DNA of 64,000 nt from Neelides folsomi (lineage: Eukaryota > Arthropoda > Collembola > Neelipleona > Neelidae), in the NCBI GenBank assembly GCA_034687125.1, contig JAQGBZ010000144.1, positions 1 to 64,000 of the forward strand, read 5' to 3'. The notes beneath the pieces are model-generated. The model was not told where the DNA came from. It saw nothing but the letters and a program-made list of their open reading frames with translations, and ran no database searches. How positions within the stretch are numbered: position 1 is the first letter of the stretch; each line of letters opens with the position of its first letter. Shown piece by piece: positions 28,401 through 40,400 of the stretch. The position numbers and the translations under genes are program-made.

Positions 28401-31400
28401 CTTAAACCATCATTTATCATGCTAGGGCTATCTGGTGCGTTGAAAATTTATATTGTAATAAATACTCACTGAAATCTCCTTTGAGAAAATGAGATGGAAA
28501 GTGAGAATAAAAGGACGTGACTCACCATCACATGTACCATACAAATCATACAAACATCAAATGAACTGATACACCCAAAAAACCATTTTCCCTTTATCCA
28601 TCCACTTCATAAAAGGACTTTGGAATTGTTGGAATCGGAGGAAATGAATATCCCTCAAAACACAATATCTCGCAATCTTTAAATTATCATCTTTTCATCC
28701 TTCACTTTCCAAATTCCACCTAAACAAATTCCTGTTTCATTCCCAGAAATTGGAGATAATAAATTTATCCAACATGAATCTATTTAATTCTTGTCAAAAT
28801 AGGAATTGAATGGGAATGTTTCAGGATTTATTCATTAGAAATTGTAAATTGAGTGTCAAAATTTTAGTCAAAATTAATATTACAATTTTGGATCGAACTT
28901 CAGAATTGTCAATTCAAGGTCCTTTTACTTTCCTTTCATTTTATTCTCTCGCATGTTGGCATAATATTTTTAACTTATTACGCTAAATCTCATTGACTCA
29001 CAATTCGATTTGATAAAACTTAAATAAATGTAAAACTTATGGTCATTGTCATAAACCATATCCTATTTTTATTGAACATTAACAATTGTAATTTTCCTTC
29101 AAATGTAAAGAGAAATAAAATAATAAAATAGAAAAATATGAGAAAACCCATACATACATACAAGTATATGTTTCCCCGCTGATAATCCGCGGATTATCTA
29201 ATGAATGTGAGGGTCTAGCTGCGGATTATCTGCGAGGGTGGATTATCAACGGGGGCGGATTATGTAATGTTAAAAAACGAATTCAATTTTTTAATGAGAA
29301 AGGTATTTAAAATGAACAATTGTAAAGACTTCTAGCAGTTTTTCAAGCGTTCGTTGATTGATTTTAGCATTAAAACTAAAAGTTAGGTGAGGTGCGGATT
29401 ATCAGCGGGGGCGGATAATCTAATGTTTTTATTTTGGGAAAAAAAATCTGCGGATTATCAGTGAGGACGGATTATCGGTGAGGGTGGAGTAATCAGCGGG
29501 GAAACAGGGTAGTAGTTACATACAACGCAAAATTTTACTTTCTAGTTTCCACCATAATCCAAAGGAGTAAGTAAAAGTCATAAAATAAGTAATACCTATA
29601 CATAATATAAAAAGTAAAGTGACAATAAACACGAAAGTTCAACTGCCCACTCCAAACATCTTGCAATTTTTATCTTCTCAAAAATGCCATTAAAGTCCCT
29701 TACTTCCATTAATAAAATCGTTTTATCCCCTTTGCCTATAAAATACATAAGATGTACAGGGTATAAGTATCTTTCTTTTTTATAAAATTGTTTATTTAAA
29801 AAAGAAAGATACTTATGGCCCACCTTGTATACCCAGCATATGTAGGTAGTTGAAATGGGAAATTATATCTTTTTCATTAATCCCCTTACAGGTGATTCAG
29901 GTGAATGATAAAATAAAAAATCTTATAAAATAATTTATCTTGCATTAATATTTATTTATAAAGATTACACTTCATGGCATTTAATTTATTCAAACGAAAG
30001 CTGTAGGTAAATTCAGACGCAATTTTTAAAATAAATATCTATGAGTATTAACAATTTAAACTCGTCTATCTCAGAATTAGATTTTAATTTTCCCGTTTCT
30101 AAAGATTTATTTTATTATTAAAATTTCAATTTCATAAAATTATAAGTTTCTTATGATAGTACATCAATTAAAATAGATTTATATTCTAGACCATTTTGAT
30201 TAATTGAACGTAATGCAATAGAAGTTAAGGAGAAATGAATTTAAGCGAGAAGAAAAAATTTTCTCATGAAACGAATGAGAGAAAAACAAAGAGTATCGGA
30301 TAATGTAATATGTTGATATGATTATTATATTACTCATTTTACCCCTATATTTGCTATAATATTTGAATAACTTCATAAATATTAAATTATTGTAAAAAGT
30401 AATATACAGAAATCTTTAGAAACGGAAAAATTAAAATCTAATCTGAGATAGACGAGTTTAAATTGTTAATACTCATATGAATAACATTAAATGTTTAATA
30501 AATACAAATACATATAGGTATATTAAATACATATTTGAATATATTTTAGTAAAATATTGTCCTAGGTGAGTATGAAAAAGGAACGGAAGAATATTTGTTA
30601 TTTTGACATTTTGAGTCGGCCTTTTCCTCCACCTCCATCCGGCTGACATTTTGAAGCCTCAAAACGCATTTGAGGCTTCAAAATCTCTTTCTCCATTCAG
30701 ACCACGAACTGGGGCTTGTAACAATCCCAACAACGCCGTTCATTCAACGCCCCTCCAATCCATCTCCTTTGCAAAGGGAGAAAATACAATAAACTCCACT
30801 CAACTCCTCCTTTTCATAACATTGGATATCCAGGACACATAACTTCTACCTGACTTCCCTTTGCATTTTTTCCCTTTCTTTTAACTCATAGAAAGATAAC
30901 TCTGAGAAATCCCCAGAAATCAACACGTTGATGTACATTGAATTTTCATAAAAAAATTATAAAAAATTCCAGTAAAAATGGTTTAAATAAACTATAAGTA
31001 AATTGGTAATTAAATAACTAAGTTCCAACATAATATTTGTATGTAGCATATTTCAAATTAAACATTAAATATGCAAATGTAAATTAGCAAAGCGTGTTTG
31101 TGAAAATATTAAAACGAATTAAATTAGTTGAGTATTGTGAATGCAAACAAAACACAAAACACGAAAGCCTTCAATAATCCAATTACAAAGAAGAATTATG
31201 TATAATATAATATATAAGAAAAAGATATAAGTCTCCAGACACAGCACAAGTTTTATAAATGAAGGCAATCAAGGGTAAGTTAAAGTTACGACTTTCCATT
31301 AAGATGATAAGCAAATGGGAATAAATGGAGTGGGGCCAAGAGGGATAAAGCCAAGATGGCTAAAAGGGAGCCAAAGTCACCTTTAAATACAATAAATTAA

Positions 31401-34400
31401 TTAAGTTGGGAAATAATAACGATTTCTCTAAATCTAAATTAAACCCTCCGTGTTCCCTGTTCCTTCCATCTTGTAAGAAGACTCAGAAGAAAATTGAATG
31501 TGAAAACACTCAGAAATATAAGAAAATACATAAAATAAAGATATTCACAAATTCGTTCAACAGCGAATGTAATGGGAAAGTTCAAGTGTGTAACCTGCTG
31601 AGCTTTCTTATTACGGTCATTTTTCCATTGCGTTTGAGTTAGAAATCCTTATCAAAATTATTACAAATCAATTGTCACAGTCTGAATGAATTTACTGATT
31701 GTTATTAAGATTTGATTTGGTAAAAGTCATTCCTTGACCCCCTCCATCTCCCTCCGCTTAAATCCCATTAAACCCCGATGGAAATGGTAAAGAGGTAAAG
31801 TGGTAATGTTGAGAGCAAAGTAAGTGGAGAGTACTCTATTATTTCTAATACATATAAGGGTAGTAATTGGCCTATACTGCAATGCGGGAGGCGATAAATT
31901 TAGTTCGATGAAACAAACAATGTGATTATCAATTACACGCCAAGACTAACAAGAGAGGAAAATAAGGCAGAACAACGAGAACGGATGACTCCCAAGAGAA
32001 TTCTTACAAGAAGGCCGAATCATCCATCATAAAATTAGATATTCGTAAAAGTTCCCCTTAAAATTGTTTTATCCTCTTTCGATTCCCTTTCAATTTTATT
32101 AACTTTAATATAAGAAACACAAAATATTTTAGCATATACTATATTTCATATATCTATATGTACTCTACATCAAAACAAGTATATCAGCTAGCTAAAAGTA
32201 CAGATATTTGCGATAATTTTTTATAGTAGCAAATGCTATTACCTATTATCATATTTGTAGTATAAAATACAGTAAATATACAATATTTGTAAATGTAAAT
32301 GTTAAACAATCCAGTAATTAATACAATTAATACCTACAATAATGACCAAATTTAAATCAAATCTTTGATCAATAAAGCAATCAGAAAATTGCCACTGAAT
32401 CCTTAAAATGTTTATTTTGTTAAATTATAGGTGGGGAGAGGAAAAGTGGCTCAAGTGTTTAGGTATTTCAATGAATCCCCAAATATGGATTTTCCTCTAC
32501 TTAGAGTTAGTATAATAAATTCAAAGAGATATATGTAATATATCTGTACATGCATGTACTACATATACATACATAATAACATTTCAGTATACCTAAGTAG
32601 TAATGAGAATATTACCTGTCCGTAGTATAAGAAGTGCATATTATAGGTAAATACATTCCATATGGCATAAGAGCCAGAGAGCATAATAAAAAGGTCCATT
32701 ATAGACTTCATAATAAAAGAGAATAAGGTTAAAGGTTCCATTTATTTCTCTCGATTAACATTAAGAATAAGTGGGATTCTTTATACTTTCCCCCAAACTT
32801 TCCTTCCTGTAATGAGGGAGGAGGTAAATAGACTCATGAATTATTCCTATCCACAAGTTACACATTACACCACTATGCTCCTCAAGGACAACATATTCCG
32901 AAAACTTGATATATCCCTCTGAACACTAATACAATGTACACAATGTATTATTATAACTATTACTTATGAATGTATTACGATTATGATATATTATGTATTT
33001 CTAACTGTCTAACTGCTTTACATAACTCGCTCATTCAATAGATATCTAATGAAATGCACGTACTATAAGTATTTAATATTCATATAGTGGAAGTTCATAC
33101 ATATATCCGAGAATAGTATGTATGTACTTACATAGGTAGTATGGATAAGTGTTTGTATATAAGATTAACTCAGAAGGAGGTTGAATGAATTTTTAAACAC
33201 TTTTCTAATCGATGAGTTTCATTAGCTAATTAAATCCTCCACCTTTCATCACAACATTCCTCAAGAGACTCCCGCAACCTATTCTTTCGTAACCCAAACC
33301 TCAAAAATTTCTACCATTCCCCAGATAATATATCCTACGTGTACATGAAAAGCAGATGAAAACAACGGATTACAATTCATTAGCACAGTACTTGTAAATT
33401 AATAATTCCAATTCCGTATTGTAATAACACACATATACCTGTAAATACATTCATAGGTAAAGTTAATTCAAATTCCGATATCCTGATACCAGTAATATGC
33501 CATATCTAAATTCTCATAAAATTAGAATAAAAAACATTGAAATTCCTTCAAGTTGTATATTTTGGCTTTGCATCCAGTTCCATTCCACAAATTCATCATC
33601 CAACCATATTTAATTAATTTAAAGTTGTAAAGTCAGAAATGCTAAATTTTACTAACTAATATTAAAATAATCAAAACAGTATTAATATTACCTAAATGAA
33701 AATATTGAGACCATCCAGGAAAATGCATAGTATGGACAACATGTGCTAGAATGAATAGGGCAACATGGAAAGTTTAAGTCTAAGTCGCATAAGAAGTTTA
33801 ATAGTAAAGTGGCGATGTGTGTTGTGGAACGAACGGAGGAAAGTGATGTGAAGCTCCGGTGCACTTGTGGCTTCAAAAGGGTGGAAATAAATTTTGCCAC
33901 AGGACCAAGCCCTTCAGATCCAGAGGTAAACAAATTGTAAGGAGGGATACAAAAGACACAAAGACTCATTTATAACTCCTTAGATAATCCCTCACCCAAC
34001 GAATAAAATTTACTTCCCGTCCATGTCCAACTCCGAACAATGGCAGGTTCTTACAATGAATTATTTATCATAGCTAACTTCTTATAGCCCATATACAGAT
34101 ACTTACATAAATACCATATTTATGGTATATTTATGGTATAATATTTCTCATTAAATATCCATACAATAAACGTCTCATTTTCTTATACCAGACCCGACAT
34201 TAATAAATAGAGAAATTATTAAGGAAATAAATTATCAATGTTCAAGTAATCGTAGTTTTTTAATGGTACATACTAAAATGTCTATAAAATGAGATTTTTA
34301 AGAATTTTCGATTTGGTATCGAAAGTGACATTTTAGTTTGCACATTTTATCTCATGTTTATGAGAGTGGAAAAGGGAGATAACAAAGTGTACAAGACATC

Positions 34401-37400
34401 TGGGCCTACCTGGGAGAGTCTTCGAGGACAAACTCGTCAAATTCAAGTATCATCCGATGTCCCGGTGGAATGACGATGTTGACAATGCAAACAACGTTGT
34501 CTGGGTAAGAGCTTGGGTAACCTGGACTACTCACAGAGCTCACTTCCGAAGGAGACAAAATCAACGTCCGGTTGCAAGAGAACTCAACAGCTGGAAATGG
34601 ATATTCAATTATTATACACTGCATTATTTAATCATCAATTTCATCATTCTTTAATTTAAAATGGTCAATTAAGCATCCTTAATAAATCTAATAAAATAAT
34701 CAATTTATCAATAATTGAACGTGAAAGAGTTGCAATGAAATAAAATATTATTTACAATAATAAAAGCATTCAAAGTCATCAATTGCATAAATGGAAAGAT
34801 TATGAATTTCAGCAAACTCACCCTTCTCGTTGGATCGTTCACAAAGGTAAAAGTTCTTGACTTTGCAATTCCTATCATTCCAATGGAATTTGTTCTCCTT
34901 TTCTGTTCCTTTCTCTAGTCCTTTGTAGGAGTTGTAGGCCCGCTCTGTTGACTGAGAAAACTTTTGCCTCAGCTCTACGCAATCTTGGCCACTGAAACCG
35001 TCGTCGTTAGGTTGAGCATTCACCGTTTCTCCTCCTTTGTATCTCCAACCAGGGAACCAATCTGAATACAATGTTATAAGTATTTGTAATTATATTACTA
35101 GGTATTTGAAAAACCACTAGTATGGTAAAGGAACCATATCAAGAATGATATGTACAAGAATGGAAATTTTAATAGCAAAATATAGAGAATACTTATTTTA
35201 TAGAGAATACTAATACTATTTATTCTCGTACAATAGAAAAACTTTACAAAATTGAAATCTATTATTAATTTATGTAAATGTATATTAAAAGGAGTTTGGG
35301 CGAATATTGATGTAGAGATTGGAGACGAGACGTTGAATTATTGGAAGGGTAATTTCAATTCCTAGTTTCAAGTTTATTGGGGCAGTGAAAGGGATCTCAC
35401 TCTTGTAGATAAATGGAAGGCCGCTCGACCACTGGAAATTCCCTTCGGACTCTCGATCATTCGCCCCGATCCAATACGCTCGGCTGGGTTGGAAAAGTGG
35501 GCTAAACACATTCAAATGAAATCAACCATCGATTGATACATGTACAACATTTTGCATTTTGCATATCTATACATATAAGTGCAACATTATCAAAAACCCA
35601 TTAATGTATAATTTAATTAAAGTCAATTGATTATTACCAATAGGTATAATCTACATATACATACTAAATATAAATATATTAGTACATATATATAATGGCT
35701 TAATGAATATTACTGTGACTAGAATTTAAATTAATTACCTTTCGGTTATAATTTTTTGAACTTTTTGCTCCACAAGTTGATTCCTGATGGTGACCAAATG
35801 TCCACTGAGCGCTTGGCAATTTTCCTCAGCCTCTCCCCAAGTCTCACCCGTCTCATGAAGCGACAGACACCCAAAGTCAAAACTGACCCAACCGCGCTCA
35901 CAATTTCCGGTCAGCTCCTCCACTCTCACTGCTTCATACTCAATCTCCACACTCTCAAAATGCAATAATTTGAAGGAGATTCGAATATGGTTCGACAGAG
36001 AAATCCATCTTTTGCGATAAAAACTCTTTTTCCTCCCATCAAAGCAAAAGATCGTTTCAGCTCGTTGGCTCATCTCTTCTACTTTGGCCCTCAGAAAATT
36101 ATTCCCTTCTGTACATTCCGAAGGAAATTTTGATTCAATCTGCCCATCTTCTCCAAATGATTTCCCTCGATTTGAATAAGGATTTCTTTCAAATATTTTT
36201 GTACTATTCCCTTCTTGATCTTCCTCTTCAAAAGTTCCTAAACTCATCTTGGTCTCAATGCGATTCCCATACGGAACATGGATGGAAATGGAACACTCAT
36301 CTCCATCCCCGCTATGTTTGTCATATTGCACTTTCCCAACACTCCCACTCAAAACAACTCTTTGGCACGGGGATAAGGGAACTAAAGAAAGAGAAAGCGA
36401 TTCCTTCAGTTTAACACTCCCCGGGAGACTCACAACAACCGAAACGCCCTGCAAATTCACGGGGGTTATTTCCTCTCGAAGTTCCGACTCGTTCGAACTC
36501 GTCGTTTCGCCGCTGCCGTTCATCGCACTTTCGTTGTTCGCATTTTTGGCGGTGTCTTCGGTCATAAATACCAAGGCGGGGAAAGTGATGATTTGCTCTT
36601 CTGCATTGTAGTCCTCAATCTTTCCACAGTATTTGCGAGACAAGGTCAAGTCAAAGTCCGAGGGGAACTCGTTGAAGAAATTGGTGGGTTTGGGAAGGGA
36701 AGCGAGGGACACGGAAAGGAACCGGCCTTTGCACAAATCTCGAATCCCGTAAATGCTCAAATTGTTAAGTCGGACTTGGAGGCCAAACCCTTCACGAGGG
36801 ATGATGAGAAGGGTGCAATTGAGACCAGGGCCTTCGGAGGGAAATCCGGAGAAAGTGGAGAGGCTTAGGCTGGATTGAGAAACCAAATCCATTCGCAGAT
36901 CACAATCTGAATATAATTAAACATTAAACATTATCAATTATCAGCATCAGCATCAGGCATAGCAAAGAGAGTCGTTAGCAATATTATTGCTGCAATAAAA
37001 TAATCTCTGAAATTACAAATATTCAGTAATTTGTATATTCAGTAATTCGCTATGTATTTAATTTGGTTTATTCCATTCGCTAAATAAGAAGTACTATTTA
37101 AGTATAAGTGAATAGGTATTCAAATGATTTACAAGGTTTGTAGTTTCACGTTTTAATTCAGGTTTGTAAGATTCGTTTTAACTCGCTTGCTTTCACGCCT
37201 ACTTACTTAATTGTCGAAGCTATTGTATTGTACAATTTTTGAGATCGCATTTAAGCCAATTGGGCATACAAAGAAAGCGGATTAAAAGTCTCATGAAAAG
37301 AGAGAAAATCGCATTAATTCGAACAACAAAGTCTTTACCAAGTTCCGTGATTCAACTACGAAGCTCGAACTAATTATTAACTAAGAAATAAGCCATTTAA

Positions 37401-40400
37401 TATTGAGACTTTATCTAAAACTCCTTAAATTAACTAAGCTGACTGAGCTTTGAGTCTAATGATAAGTATGTATATCCTGTATTTAAGCAAAAACTAGTAA
37501 TTTGATCCTTTTCAATAAAAGGTAAGAAGAGAAAAGTTCGTGTGGACCGTTTCGTTTCCTCTTATATTGATAAGCTTAAGAGGGAACTCTGATTAAGAGC
37601 TTGAGGCATAACATAATGAATGAAATTCATAACTCTTTTGTTATACCTCCAAATGCACATAGTACATGTAGGGCTGAGAGTATTGTATTAAATATTAGTA
37701 TCATTTATACTTACATACAGATAAATACTAATAATAATGGTGTAGAGTAAATGCCTGTACATAGTTTTTATATTTAATATAATAAGCTTTTTTGAACAAG
37801 TATTTTAACATTAACCATTAGTTTAAAATACATAAATAATAAGTACATAGTATAAACAACACATATTTAATATACAAAGTAAGTTTAGTAGTAAAAAGGA
37901 TCAAATTCTTTCCATGGTCAGTTATTTATTCTCGTTTCATCATCATTAAGGTAAATGAGCACTCACACTGTGCGTGCGATGACGAAAGTTCATTTCTAAA
38001 TTAACCTACTTTACAGGAAACGGAAATAAAAATAATAGCTGTCTCCTTTCTCAACTTTATTTAACTCTTTAATATTGCAAAAGCGATGAAACTTATGATG
38101 CTCTTAGTGAAGACCAAAATGGAAACGAAGATTATGTATATAAAAATATCTTGTTAAGCTTATTACCTTACTACCTACTCCTATATATTTTATGTACGAT
38201 TTTATTTTACATACTCGTATAAATAAAATACTGTGAGCTTTACTATAAGAAATAAAATTATTTTGTCTAAAGGAGAAATTTGAATTATTAGATTTTCTTT
38301 TCACAAAAGTAAAATTTAAAAGCTTTCATATTTCCATTATCTAATTTAATTCGTCATCGTCATTATAGGTTTAAGCGCTTTATGGTTACAAATTAATGTA
38401 ATTTTAATTATATTGTATTACATTCACTCTTAAGTAATATCAAATATATACCTAATACAGTTTATAAATGTAATATACTAATATCTGTATATTAGGTATA
38501 TGGTATAAGTGTATAAAGAAAATAAAGATAAAGTCACAAACTTATACACTCATTAAGTAAGATAGGGAACTTGTATTAACATGCAGGAAGAACATTAAGA
38601 AAAGAAGGGTTTGAAGTTTATTAGTTCATCCATTCAGAGTCAATGAAGCTCCTTCATTCATTTCAAGACCTAGCTCATTTCAATTCAATGATGAGTTTTA
38701 TGGAACTCGACTGCATTTAAGGATGAATTGATTCGATTAATGGAACATCATTTTCTCCTATTTTCATACATTTTGAAGATAGCAGCTGGTATACTTTCTA
38801 ACTACGATTTTAGACAGAGAATATTTGGGCTATTGGAAAAATAACTTACTTTTGAGGAGGCCAAGACTCAAATTCTGCTCGAACACGGAAGAACTCGCTT
38901 CGAATATCGACCGGAATCGAAGTCTAAAAAATTACTTGTTATAACATTATTCCATTTTGTAAAAATGGTCATAAACGAGTCAACTCCACATGAATTGTAA
39001 AGTCAACGAACTTATACTACAGAGCTAAAAATCACAATCGAAAACAATTTGTAAAAATCTTGTGAGATTAAAATTCAGCCTTAATAATAAAACTCGAGCT
39101 TATTGTATTGTAATGTAAAAATGTAATTAATTATATTGTGTAAATTCAGATGCAGCTTAAAGTTTAAACAAATTACTACGTACCTACTATTTTTTTAGCG
39201 TGTAATGTACCTTTAATATGTACCATAAATGTATTTTTATCTTTCTTTTTGAAATATTCGTAAGGAAATGAAAGCATAAGAGAGATAATAATTTATTATT
39301 TCGGGAAAGGGAATTTGACATTTAAATTTTCTATTTTCACTTGACCGACTAGGACTCAAATCATAGTGGAAAAGTCAAGGAGAAATGTTGAGCACCCTGA
39401 CTCAATATTCACAAGGAATTGGGCCACTACGCTCATTAACTCATTTTAACTATTCAAACAAATTCATATAACATAATAAATCGTCCCTATCTCAATATTT
39501 ATCTTCAATAACGAACCAATTGGAAAATTTGAATAAAAAAATAAATTGGAAATTTTGAATTAAAACTAAAAATTAAATGACAATTTTGTCGAATTAAATC
39601 ATCAGTATTTTTTAAAAAATTTTAAAGATAAATCCAATAGATCAAATAAAATCAATCAAAATATACTTTATATTTATCATTTATAAACATTTTTACAAGC
39701 ATAATTTAAAATATACAGAATAATGAGAATTGTCTAAAAATTAAGTTGATTCTAGATTTAAATATAGCTTTGTTTTTGTTTTATGTAATAGATCAATTGA
39801 ACAAGATGAATGGTTGGTTAGATTCAAAATGAATTGAAATTAAAGTTTAGTATGAAAAGCGTTCTTTCATAATTCATTTCTATCCTCCTTTGATGTGGTC
39901 GGGGCATTAAATAAATATTTATCTCATTATGAGAAGGAATTAAAAGGGAATAAGATGAAAAGGACCTGAAGAGAACATTGAGTTGAGTTTGTGATGGGTT
40001 TTGGTTGAGGAGCCAATTGAAAGTGAAGTTCCGATTTCCGTCCCTGTTCACTCCGCCGAGCGAGTTCTTAGAACAAGAAGTGACATGGGATTGAGTGGGC
40101 AGAATTTCCATTGCGTCCCGACGCTCCCTTTGATGGCGTCGTTTCACCCTCCCGCGTTCTTCCCCGCCGGTGCTCCACCACTCGATGATAAACTCCCAAC
40201 CATTCTCAACCTCAACACTCACTGGAAAAGAAAAATTAATTATAATTAATTAATTATATTATTATTAAGCATATATTTACAATTAGTAATATTCCTGCAA
40301 ACAATTGATTAAAGTAATTGGAACATTTTAAAACAAAATTAATCAATTATAAAACACATCTAGTACTACTTATATTTTTAATTTAAAACTTGATATTTCC

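Larger units (their letters stand above)
27019..28460 (-). mobile_element. Decayed Tc1-like (Tc1/mariner superfamily) element with IR/DR-type ends
   Basis: The ends are inverted copies sharing CAACGCACCAG(T/A)TAGCCC (left at about 27040-27056; complement at about 28424-28440), flanked by TA dinucleotides consistent with TA insertion. A second, inner copy of the right repeat (GGGGGCTATCAGTTCCGTTG, about 28246-28265) suggests the direct-repeat arrangement of Tc1-like transposons. The transposase gene lies between on the minus strand. A perfect 20-bp stem hairpin (28077-28123) lies between the gene and the right end. The element sits in intron 7 of the giant gene. Confidence 0.75.

Noticed and set aside
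33688-33969. 93-codon minus-strand ORF as an extra receptor exon
   Set aside because: No acceptor/donor pair keeps the CUB domain of exons 7 and 8 intact, and those exons already join perfectly.
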